NCBI GenBank assembly: GCA_900696525.1
Contig: CAADGL010000012.1
Coordinates: 248,001 to 312,000, forward strand
Reading direction: 5' to 3'
Origin: an uncultured Planctomycetota bacterium
GTDB taxonomy: Bacteria > Planctomycetota > Phycisphaerae > UBA1845 > Fen-1342
DNA: 64,000 bases
In this document: positions 46,483 to 57,205 of the stretch, one piece after another
Position numbering within the stretch: the first letter of the stretch is position 1
How the letters are laid out: each line of letters starts with the position of its first letter
Program-made: the position numbers and the translations under genes
Notes under the pieces: generated by a model
Database searches by the model: none
What the model was told of the DNA's origin: nothing
Seen by the model: only the letters and a program-made list of their open reading frames with translations

Positions 46483-47890
46483 CGGCCACTCTCCAGACGT
46501 CGCCGGCGCCCATCGTCAGCACCAGGTCGCCCGGCGCGACGGAGGCGGCCAGGTGCGCGACAATCTGCATGAAGCCCGGGATGTGCTCGACGTCGACGCC
46601 GCGGTCGCGGACGCGCTGCACAAGGTCGATGGCGCACACGTCTCCGCGCTGCGCCTGGTCATCGCGCGCCTCGTAGATGTCGGGAACGATGACGTGGTCC
46701 GCCCCGGCGAAGCTGTCGCCGAAGTCCTCCAGCAGCGCCCGCGTCCGCGAGTGCTGATGCGGCTGAAAGACGCACCAGAGCCGCCGCGGCTCGAAGCGCT
46801 CGCGGGCGGCCGCGAGCGTCGCGCGAATCTCGGTCGGGTGGTGTCCGTAATCGTCGGCGATGCGCACGCCGCCCGGCTCGCCCCGCAGCTCCAGCCGCCG
46901 GCGCGCCCCGCGGAAGCTCTCGAGCCCCGGCCGGATCTCCTCCCAGGCCAGGCCGCAATCATGGGCCAGCGCCGTCACCGCCAGCGCATTGAACGCGTTG
47001 TGCCGGCCGGCCAGCAGGATGGCCGCCTCGCCGAATGCGCGGCCCTCGCGGCGGATTTCGAACTGCGGGCAGCCGAACGACGAAAGCCGCACGCGCTGCG
47101 CCGACCAATCCGCCTCGATCTCGACGCCGACGCTCTGAGCGCTGCATGAAACCCGGCCGGCCAGCCGCCGGCAGCGGGCGTCGTGCCCGTTGAAGACCAG
47201 CAGCCCGTCGGCCGGCAGCAGGGCTGCAAACGCGGTAAAGGCCTCCTCGATCTCCTTCAGGCCGGCGTAGCAGTCGAGATGGTCCTCCTCGATGTTCAGG
47301 ATCGCCGCCCGCCTGGGCCGCAGGTTCATGAACGAGCGGTCGTACTCGCAGGCCTCGGCCACGAACTCGCGCCCGGCGCCCGCGCCGCTGCCGCCGCCGA
47401 GCTGCTCGACCTCGGCCCCGATCACGAAACTCGGATCACGCCCGGCCCGGCGCAGCGTGTACGCCAGCCAGCTTGCGGTCGTGCTCTTGCCGTGCGTGCC
47501 CGCGACCGCGACGCCCTCGTGCCCGATCATCAGCCGGCCGAGCATCTGCGCGTACTTGTAGACCGGCAGCCCGCGCCGCCGGGCTTCACGGATTTCCGGA
47601 TGATCCGCGGCGATCGCCGCCGAGGCGACGACCAGTTCGGCGTCGATCGGGACGGACTCGGGCGCTTGCTGCTCGACGACGCGCGCCCCGCGGTCGCGCA
47701 GGGATTGCAGCAGGTGCGAAGGACGCGAGTCGGACCCGCTGACGCGCGCCCCCTTGCCCAGCAGCAGCCCCGCGAGGCCCGACATCCCGCTGCCGCCAAT
47801 GCCGACCAGGTGCACGCGCAAGCCGGGAGCAATCGCCCGGACGGGTGAGCGGCTGTCGGCGCAAAAGGGAACGGTAAGGGCGGCTTTCAT
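46442..47890 (-). CDS. murC: UDP-N-acetylmuramate-L-alanine ligase
   Basis: The 482-residue Mur ligase has the N-terminal Rossmann motif 'VHLVGIGGSGMSGLAGLLL', the ATP P-loop 'VAVAGTHGKSTTASWLA', 'EACEYDRSFMNLRP', 'DDYGHHPTEIRATL' and 'VFQPHQHSRTRALL', all typical of MurC. It adds the first amino acid to UDP-MurNAc. The ATG at 47890 is preceded by GGAAGGGAG. It is the first gene of the minus-strand run murC-murB-ddl-ftsQ, with a promoter about 175 bases upstream, divergent from mnmG. No ftsW, murG or ftsZ is visible in the window. Confidence 0.97.
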   Translation of the reverse strand: MKAALTVPFCADSRSPVRAIAPGLRVHLVGIGGSGMSGLAGLLLGKGARVSGSDSRPSHLLQSLRDRGARVVEQQAPESVPIDAELVVASAAIAADHPEIREARRRGLPVYKYAQMLGRLMIGHEGVAVAGTHGKSTTASWLAYTLRRAGRDPSFVIGAEVEQLGGGSGAGAGREFVAEACEYDRSFMNLRPRRAAILNIEEDHLDCYAGLKEIEEAFTAFAALLPADGLLVFNGHDARCRRLAGRVSCSAQSVGVEIEADWSAQRVRLSSFGCPQFEIRREGRAFGEAAILLAGRHNAFNALAVTALAHDCGLAWEEIRPGLESFRGARRRLELRGEPGGVRIADDYGHHPTEIRATLAAARERFEPRRLWCVFQPHQHSRTRALLEDFGDSFAGADHVIVPDIYEARDDQAQRGDVCAIDLVQRVRDRGVDVEHIPGFMQIVAHLAASVAPGDLVLTMGAGDVWRVADELVRRLSAHHPA

Positions 47891-48071
47891 GGACTCCCTT
47901 CCAAAAAGCCCGCGCAGACCCGAAGAAGAGGCGTTCGTCCGGCGCTGGGCACGCGGAGCCCCCGCGCCGGGAGTTGCACCATGGCCGTCCGTGGCCTAGG
48001 CCTGCCGAAGATCATGACTACGACCGTCCGCACAAAGGCGGCGTTGGGCGCACCCCGGCTTCCTGGAGGAA

Positions 48072-48099
48072 AGTATAGCACACCATCCGCTGGCGACAA
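48072..48099 (-). promoter_or_regulatory. murC operon promoter, extended -10
   Basis: The minus strand reads TTGTCG (48094-48099), 16 bases, then TATACT (48072-48077). The -10 is preceded by TGC, giving the extended -10 form TGnTATACT. Transcription would start near 48065, with a leader of about 175 bases to murC. Confidence 0.55.
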
Positions 48100-48132
48100 C
48101 CGACGGCATCAGGAGACGTGGGCGGGGGGCGC

Positions 48133-48138
48133 TATAAT
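48133..48138 (+). promoter_or_regulatory. mnmG promoter -10 element
   Basis: A perfect TATAAT lies 46 bases before the mnmG ATG and about 55 bases from the divergent murC -10. No clear -35 is present. The presence of this box makes the in-frame ATG that overlaps it an unlikely start. Confidence 0.5.
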
Positions 48139-48184
48139 GGGAACGCCGGTGGCCCCGGGCGCCGGATCACCTGGATCGTTTGCC

Positions 48185-50086
48185 ATGACACGCACGTTCG
48201 ATGTAGTCGTGATCGGCGGCGGCCACGGCGGCGCGGAGGCGGCCTGGGCTGCCTCGCGGCTGGGGGCGCGCACCGCGCTGCTCACGTTCGACCGGGCCGC
48301 GATCGGGCGCATGTCGTGCAATCCGGCGATCGGCGGCATCGGCAAGGGCCAGATGGTGCGCGAGATCGACGCGCTGGGCGGGCTGATGGGCGTCGTGGCG
48401 GACGAGACGGGCATCCAGTTCCGAATGCTGAATCGGCGCAAGGGGCCGGCCTTGTGGGCGCCGCGGGCCCAGTCAGACCGCGAGCTGTACGCCCGCCGCG
48501 TCCGTGAGCGGCTGGAGGCGTGTCCGAACCTGGCGATCATCGAAGGGGGCGCCGAGACGTTGGACGTCGAGCGTGCGGGGCCGGCCGGATCGCGCGGCTC
48601 GCCGGGCACTGCGGACACGGCAGCGGCACCCGCGGCGGTGGCGCTCGCCGAACGCGACGCGCCGCGGATCGCCGGCGTCACGCTCAGCGACGGCCGGCGC
48701 GTCGCGTGTCGGGCCGTCGTGGTCACGTCGGGCACGTTCCTGCGCGCCCTCATGCACACCGGCGAACAGAAAACGCCCGGCGGGCGCTTCGGCGAGGCCG
48801 CGGCAGTCGGCCTGAGCGCCTCGCTGGCGCAGATGGGACTGCGTCTGGGCCGGCTCAAGACAGGCACTCCGCCGCGCGTCGCGCGCGACAGCGTGAACTT
48901 CGGCGCGCTCGAGGAACAGCCCGGCGACGACCCGCCGACGCCGTTCTCGTTCATGACTGAGCGCCTGACCCAGCCGCAGGCTCCGTGCTGGATCACCTGG
49001 ACGACGCCGGAGACTCACGAGCTGATCCGCGCGAACCTGCACCGCGCGCCGATGTACTCCGGGCAAATCGCGTCGCGCGGGCCGCGCTACTGTCCGAGCA
49101 TCGAGGACAAGGTGGTGCGCTTCGCCGACAAGCTGCGGCACCAGGTCTTCCTCGAACCCGAGGGCCGCGAGAGCGAGCGCATCTACGTCAACGGCATCAG
49201 CACGTCGCTGCCACAGGACGTGCAGGCGCGGCTTGTCGCCGGCATCGCCGGACTCGAACAGGCGCGGGTCCTGCAATGGGGCTACGCCGTTGAGTACGAC
49301 TTCGTCCCGCCGGACCAGATCGACGCCTCGCTGATGACGCGCGGCGTGCGCGGACTTTTTCTGGCCGGGCAGATCAACGGCACGAGCGGCTACGAGGAGG
49401 CCGCCGGCCAGGGGCTCATGGCGGGCATCAACGCGGCCCGCTACGTTGCCGGTCGCCCGCCGGTCGTGCTCGGGCGCGACCAGGCGTACATCGGGGTGAT
49501 GATCGACGACCTGGTGACGCGCGGCGTAACCGAGCCGTACCGCATGTTCTCGTCGCGGGCCGAGCACCGGCTGCACCTGCGCTACGACAACGCCGACGCG
49601 CGCCTGACGCCGCTGGGCCGCGAGATCGGCCTGGTGGATGACGCGCGCTGGGCGCGCTACGAGCGCAAGCGGCGGCAACTGGGGGAGTTGCGGGCACTCG
49701 CCGACGCCTTGCGCCACGAGGGCCGCACGGTGCGCGAGTGGCTCAGACGCCCCCACGAAGACGGCGCACGGCTCGCGGCGGCGCTGCCGGCGCTGAGGAC
49801 GTACTACGCGCAGGCGGACGTCTGGGGCGCGATGCTCGTGGATGTGAAGTACGCCGGCTATCTCGACCGGCAGGCGCGGGCGATCGAGCAGTTCCGCGAG
49901 CTCGAAGACCAGGCCCTGCCGCACGACATCGACTACCGCCGCATCCCGCACCTGCGGGCCGAGGCGGTCGAGCGCTGGAGCGCGGTGCGGCCGCGCAGCG
50001 TGGGCCAGGCGGCGCGGGTCAGCGGCATTCACCCGACGGACGTCTCGCTGCTGCTGGTGCAGTTGGCCCGCGGGACCATCGGTTGA
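48185..50086 (+). CDS. mnmG: tRNA uridine-5-carboxymethylaminomethyl modification enzyme MnmG
   Basis: The 633-residue FAD protein shows 'VVVIGGGHGGAEAAWAASRLG' with the FAD glycine motif, 'CNPAIGGIGKGQMVREIDALG', 'GTFLRALMHTGEQ', 'GRLKTGTPPR', 'YCPSIEDKVVRFADK' and 'GQINGTSGYEEAAGQGL'. Together with MnmE it modifies the wobble uridine of several tRNAs. An Ala/Gly/Pro-rich insertion of about 30 residues (near residues 130-160) interrupts an otherwise well-conserved region. The ATG at 48185 is chosen because the FAD motif follows at once. It is divergent from murC. Confidence 0.97.
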   Translation: MTRTFDVVVIGGGHGGAEAAWAASRLGARTALLTFDRAAIGRMSCNPAIGGIGKGQMVREIDALGGLMGVVADETGIQFRMLNRRKGPALWAPRAQSDRELYARRVRERLEACPNLAIIEGGAETLDVERAGPAGSRGSPGTADTAAAPAAVALAERDAPRIAGVTLSDGRRVACRAVVVTSGTFLRALMHTGEQKTPGGRFGEAAAVGLSASLAQMGLRLGRLKTGTPPRVARDSVNFGALEEQPGDDPPTPFSFMTERLTQPQAPCWITWTTPETHELIRANLHRAPMYSGQIASRGPRYCPSIEDKVVRFADKLRHQVFLEPEGRESERIYVNGISTSLPQDVQARLVAGIAGLEQARVLQWGYAVEYDFVPPDQIDASLMTRGVRGLFLAGQINGTSGYEEAAGQGLMAGINAARYVAGRPPVVLGRDQAYIGVMIDDLVTRGVTEPYRMFSSRAEHRLHLRYDNADARLTPLGREIGLVDDARWARYERKRRQLGELRALADALRHEGRTVREWLRRPHEDGARLAAALPALRTYYAQADVWGAMLVDVKYAGYLDRQARAIEQFRELEDQALPHDIDYRRIPHLRAEAVERWSAVRPRSVGQAARVSGIHPTDVSLLLVQLARGTIG

Positions 50087-50135
50087 GCCGCCGAAACGGC
50101 CGGCGGCGCGGTTCGTCTTTGTTTGGCCGCTCGGC

Positions 50136-50141
50136 TACAAT
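50136..50141 (+). promoter_or_regulatory. gcvP promoter -10 element
   Basis: TACAAT lies in the context GGCTACAATGCG, 50 bases past mnmG and about 95 before the gcvP ATG. No clear -35 was found. I looked for a glycine-riboswitch-like fold in the 95-base leader and saw none. Confidence 0.4.
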
Positions 50142-50236
50142 GCGCGGCACACGGGGAGCGGCGCCGGCGGCTTGTCCGGCGGCGCGCGGCCAGCCACGGA
50201 TTCCTTTGTCTTGCACCAGACAGGGCGCTTTTGCAC

Positions 50237-53209
<2,973 letters not shown>

Positions 53210-53305
53210 CGGCGGATGCGGCCGCCGTGAATAAAGTCCATTCATTGAAGCATGGATGTGCGGTCGCTGATCGCCGTGCCGCACGACTCGTGTGAGACGC
53301 GGCCG

Positions 53306-53311
53306 TACAAT
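53306..53311 (+). promoter_or_regulatory. Candidate -10 element before the 965-residue protein
   Basis: TACAAT in the context GCCGTACAATCGG lies 24 bases before the ATG at 53335. No convincing -35 is present. The context resembles those at 23230, 48133 and 50136. Confidence 0.35.
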
Positions 53312-53334
53312 CGGCGCATGGCGTTCTGCCCGGC

Positions 53335-56232
53335 ATGCATGAACAGGAGCAGCACGTGTACACAACGTCGTCTCTTGCGCCGCGCCGCCGGCGCCGCGCC
53401 GTGCTCAGACGCCGAGCCTGGCTCGCATGGATGAGCGGCGCGCTGGCGCTTGCGCCGGGCGCCGCGCTGGCCGTCGAGATCCGCGAAGTCCGAAAGGTGG
53501 TCGAGGCCGGCGCGGTTGTCTTCGAGGTGGACTTCGCACTTCCCGAGGACTTCGACCCGAACCAGTGGAGACACTACCCGGCCGCGCCACGCGCGCCATG
53601 GCCGCGGCTTCCCGAACTGCTGGCCTCGCCCGTCCACAAGTACGCCGCGCACCCGAAGTACACCTACCCCAACCGGCTGACGTTCGTGGGGCGCGGCGAC
53701 GCGGCGGATACGCTGGATTTCACGCTGCGCTGGCCGACGTCCGACGGGGGCTGGAAGAGCGAGCCGGTGCGGATCGATTTGAAGAACGCCGCGCCGCTGA
53801 CGATCACGCAGGGCACGGCGCGGCGGTATTGGCTGCTGGGGCAGGCCGACTGGTTCGCGGCGATGGCGCGGGCCGCGGGCGACCCGACCGGCTTCTACAC
53901 GTACGCTGCGATCCGCACGCGCCGCGCCGAGGGCGTCACGGAGCCGGAAGCGCTGCGCGCGGGCTTGCCGTCGGACTCTGAGCGCCGCTGGCGCGACGAC
54001 TTCGAGCTGGCGACGGGCTGGTCGGCGTTGCAGGAGACCATGCAGCTCGACCGCATGACCGGCGCCGAGCAGGACCGTGGCCAGCGCACGATTCCGCTGT
54101 CCGAGATCACGCCGATCGAGGTCATCAGCCACCCGTTCGAAGAGATGCGCGGCGAGCGCGCCGCGCGGCACAGCCGGCTGGCCCGCCTGACGCCCGAAGA
54201 CTTCTACTACGCGCGTTTCGAGCGGCTGGAGAAGCTGCTCGAATTGCTGAAGCTGCTTCGCGACTGGGGCGGGCCACTGCTGAGCATGGCCCAAGTCGAC
54301 GCCGGTGGCACGGACGTCGCTGCACGGCTGATGCGGCAGCTCTGCCTCAACGAAGAGGTGCTCGAGCAGCTCGTCGCCGAGCGGCAGGTGACGGAGATCG
54401 CCGTGATCGGCTCCGACCCGTACCTGGCGCAGGGCTCGGACCTGACGCTGCTGTTCGCGGCGCGCGACCCGGCGTCGTTCCGGGCGGTGGTCGACCAGGC
54501 GCTCGACGCCGCGCTTCAGGACGTCGTCGGCGCGAGCAGCACGCTGACGCAGGTGGCCGGCGTCGAGGTCGAGATGATGACGGCGCCGGACCGCGTGCTG
54601 TCGCTGCACCGCTGCCAGCTCGACGACGTCTGGGTCTACAGCAACTCGCGCGCCGCGCTGCTGCGCGTGATCGAGACGCGCCGCGGCCGGCGGGCCTGCC
54701 TGGCCGAGGCGGCGGACTTCAAGTACATGCGCGCCGCCGTGTTTCCGCTCGATCCGAACGCCGAGGACGGCTTTGTCTACCTCAGCGATCCGTTCCTGCG
54801 GGGCGTCGTCGGGCCGGAGCTGCGCATCAAGCAGCGCCGCCGGCTGCAAGCCGTCACGTCGCTGAAGGTTCTCAGCAACGCCGCGCTGCTCTACGGCTTC
54901 CGCATCGGGCCGGGCGAGCCGGAGTTCGAGGACCTCGTCAAGGCCGGCGCGCTGGATCCCAACGACCTGTACGACCCCGCGGGCGGGATATTCACCTGGG
55001 ACACGCGCGGCGTTCCGCGCAGCAGCACCTACGGCCGGCTCACCTGGCTGACGCCGCTGATCGAAATGCCGTGCGAGCGCGTGACGGCGGCGGAGAAGGC
55101 GGAGTACGACGAGTTCCGCGAGCGCTACAGCCGCTACTGGCGCGAGTACTTCGACCCGGTGGGGATGCGGCTGAAGCTGGATCAGCGCGTGCGCGTCGAG
55201 ACGTGCATCCTGCCGCTGATCGAGTCGAGCACGTATAACGACCTGCGGCAGTTCGCGGGCGGCGAGCCGATCCGCGTGAACGTCGCGGACATCCCGAAGA
55301 CGGTTGTTTGCCGCGGGACGTGGAAGCTGAACGAGCGGGCACGGCACGAGATCACGCAGGCGCTGCTCGACATGGTGCCGCAGCCGCGGGCCGAGTGGAT
55401 CGGGCATTGGGTCACCCTCTGGCTTGAGGAGGACGACGAGCTGCTGAAGCTGGCCCGCCGATACTACCGCGGCGGGGCGTTCAGGAGCGTTTTCGACGGA
55501 ATGTGGCTCTTCAGCGCGTCGATCGTCGCCGGCGTCGGCGTCGCCGACGCCGCCAACCTGGCCGAGTGGCTGCCCCGGTTCCGCGACGTTAGCTCCATCC
55601 GCACGTACCTCGGCGAGGCCACGGAACTCGAACCGCAGCACGGCGTGCCGATCACGCGCCTGGCGCACAAGGGCGGCCCGGAACGCAACGACGGCTACGG
55701 CATCTGCACCGCGACCATCGGCGACGGGCACTACATCGCGACGAAGGAAACGGCGCTGCGGGCACTGGTGGATCACCTCACGCAGCGACCGCGCGACGCC
55801 AGCGGCACGACGGATGAGGTCGTGCATGCGAATCTGGCGCTGTACGTTTCACCGGCGGCGGACGGCCGCCTGCGCCCCGCCGTCGCCTACATGCTCGAGC
55901 AGCAGGCGCGCCGCGGCACACGGCACGCCATGGCGCAGGCCTGGCTGCTCGGCCGCTGCGGCCAGCTCGACCGCATGTCGCTGGACGAGGCCGGCGAAAG
56001 CCTGTTGGGATACAGGCTGAGCGACGCCTACGGCGGATCGCTGGCGTACGACGCGCGGGAGGTGACGGTGCAATCGGAGCGCTACGGCGCCATGAACGAT
56101 CCGCGCGTGCTGGACTCGCTGCCGGAAGGCGCGGGGATCAGCAACGTCTTGCGCTCGTTGGACGCGGTGCTCGCGACGCTGCGGCTGACGGATGAGGGCA
56201 TCATGACGACGGTCGAGCTGCGGCGGCGGTAG
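53335..56232 (+). CDS. Large exported protein of unknown function
   Basis: The 965-residue product starts with an Arg-rich segment followed by a hydrophobic stretch and 'GAALAVEIRE', a probable signal peptide; GTG at 53356 is an alternative start. The mature part is rich in Arg, Glu, Tyr and Trp and has no second membrane helix. Phrases such as 'VEMMTAPDRVLSLHRCQLDD' and 'DGFVYLSDPFLRGVVGPELR' suggest a DUF3352-like or periplasmic multi-domain protein, but I do not recognise a family with confidence. Several cysteines are spread along it. It stands alone between gcvP and a convergent dockerin-tailed gene, which starts nine bases after its stop. Confidence 0.75.
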   Translation: MHEQEQHVYTTSSLAPRRRRRAVLRRRAWLAWMSGALALAPGAALAVEIREVRKVVEAGAVVFEVDFALPEDFDPNQWRHYPAAPRAPWPRLPELLASPVHKYAAHPKYTYPNRLTFVGRGDAADTLDFTLRWPTSDGGWKSEPVRIDLKNAAPLTITQGTARRYWLLGQADWFAAMARAAGDPTGFYTYAAIRTRRAEGVTEPEALRAGLPSDSERRWRDDFELATGWSALQETMQLDRMTGAEQDRGQRTIPLSEITPIEVISHPFEEMRGERAARHSRLARLTPEDFYYARFERLEKLLELLKLLRDWGGPLLSMAQVDAGGTDVAARLMRQLCLNEEVLEQLVAERQVTEIAVIGSDPYLAQGSDLTLLFAARDPASFRAVVDQALDAALQDVVGASSTLTQVAGVEVEMMTAPDRVLSLHRCQLDDVWVYSNSRAALLRVIETRRGRRACLAEAADFKYMRAAVFPLDPNAEDGFVYLSDPFLRGVVGPELRIKQRRRLQAVTSLKVLSNAALLYGFRIGPGEPEFEDLVKAGALDPNDLYDPAGGIFTWDTRGVPRSSTYGRLTWLTPLIEMPCERVTAAEKAEYDEFRERYSRYWREYFDPVGMRLKLDQRVRVETCILPLIESSTYNDLRQFAGGEPIRVNVADIPKTVVCRGTWKLNERARHEITQALLDMVPQPRAEWIGHWVTLWLEEDDELLKLARRYYRGGAFRSVFDGMWLFSASIVAGVGVADAANLAEWLPRFRDVSSIRTYLGEATELEPQHGVPITRLAHKGGPERNDGYGICTATIGDGHYIATKETALRALVDHLTQRPRDASGTTDEVVHANLALYVSPAADGRLRPAVAYMLEQQARRGTRHAMAQAWLLGRCGQLDRMSLDEAGESLLGYRLSDAYGGSLAYDAREVTVQSERYGAMNDPRVLDSLPEGAGISNVLRSLDAVLATLRLTDEGIMTTVELRRR

Positions 56233-56240
56233 TCGCGCCG

Positions 56241-57089
56241 TCAGCACCCGGTCCCGAAGTGGCCGAGCAGGATGCCCAGGTCCGACTGGTCGGTGTCGCC
56301 GTCGCCGTCCACGTCTCCCGGGCAGTTTCCGACGCCGTCGGTGCAGCCGAAATCCGCGAGCAGGATGCCGAGGTCCGATTGGCCGACGCAGCCGTCTCCG
56401 GTGAGGTCGCCGGGGACGCTGCCGCCCTGCGAGGGAGCGGTGGCGACGATGACGCCGGTCGTGTGGACTTCGACGTTGGCGATGACGACGGGATAGACTT
56501 GGGCGGTGTCGATGGGCAAGGTCAGCGTGACCGTGTCGCCGTCGTCCAGGACCGTGCCGGCCTGGTCCACGACATTGGGCGGATACTCGAGCAGGTTGAT
56601 GGTGCCGCTGCCGAGCAGCCCGAAGAGCGGGCCGGTGCCCTGGTAGTTGATCGTGCCGGCGGCCTGCACCCAGTTGCCCACCTGGTTGAACGCGCCAGCG
56701 CCGTTGACGGCGGCCGGCGCGCCGGGCAGACCGACGCCTTCCTCGTCCATGAGCAGACCCATGTTCTGACCGGTGGCGATGATGTCGCCCTGGAGCAGGC
56801 TGCCGTCGAGGAAGATGTTGATATCCTCGGTCAGCAGGAGCGCCAGGTCGGTGATGTGAATCTGGGTGAAGGGGCCGCCCGCGGGCGTCAGCGTCGCGCC
56901 GACCGCGCCGCCGACGGGCGACGTGTCGCTGTCAGTAAGCGAGAACTCGATCAGCGTCACCTTGACCTCGACCTGCGACAGGGCCGGATTGACCGTGAAC
57001 ACGTAGTCCGCCTGGCCCAGGGCCGGCGCGGCGGCGAGCAGGGCCAGCCCCAGCGCCGACGCCTTCAGAGCAGAATGCGACCGTGACAT
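56241..57089 (-). CDS. Secreted protein with two dockerin-like repeats
   Basis: The 282-residue protein has a signal peptide ending 'AAPALGQAD'. A beta-rich domain of about 190 residues that I do not recognise follows. The last 60 residues carry two Asp-rich repeats, 'GDLTGDGCVGQSDLGILLAD' and 'GDVDGDGDTDQSDLGILLGH', calcium-binding loops in dockerin-like style with cysteines nearby. GGGAG lies six bases before the ATG, and a good promoter is upstream. It may be assembled through its tail on a partner domain, as proposed for other planctomycete proteins; no cohesin was seen here. Confidence 0.85.
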   Translation of the reverse strand: MSRSHSALKASALGLALLAAAPALGQADYVFTVNPALSQVEVKVTLIEFSLTDSDTSPVGGAVGATLTPAGGPFTQIHITDLALLLTEDINIFLDGSLLQGDIIATGQNMGLLMDEEGVGLPGAPAAVNGAGAFNQVGNWVQAAGTINYQGTGPLFGLLGSGTINLLEYPPNVVDQAGTVLDDGDTVTLTLPIDTAQVYPVVIANVEVHTTGVIVATAPSQGGSVPGDLTGDGCVGQSDLGILLADFGCTDGVGNCPGDVDGDGDTDQSDLGILLGHFGTGC

Positions 57090-57149
57090 GCCTATCTCCC
57101 GATCCGAGGGTGCCTCGCGGCTCAGAAATCGCCCGAACGTCCTAATGGC

Positions 57150-57178
57150 ATTCTCGCATCGTGGCCGAGGCGAGTCAA
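57150..57178 (-). promoter_or_regulatory. Promoter of the dockerin-tailed protein gene
   Basis: The minus strand reads TTGACT (57173-57178), 17 bases, then GAGAAT (57150-57155) preceded by TGC (extended -10 form). Transcription would start near 57143, with a leader of about 54 bases. The promoter lies between the AsmA-like stop and the dockerin gene, so the latter can be expressed independently. Confidence 0.55.
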
Positions 57179-57205
57179 CAGCTAACCATCGCGAGCGCTC
57201 CCGCC

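Noticed and set aside
48137..48184. Earlier mnmG start at the ATG overlapping TATAAT
   Set aside because: It would put the start codon inside the -10 box; the FAD motif begins directly after the ATG at 48185.
50142..50236. Glycine riboswitch before gcvP
   Set aside because: The leader is under 100 bases, and I could not recognise the conserved aptamer core or a tandem arrangement.
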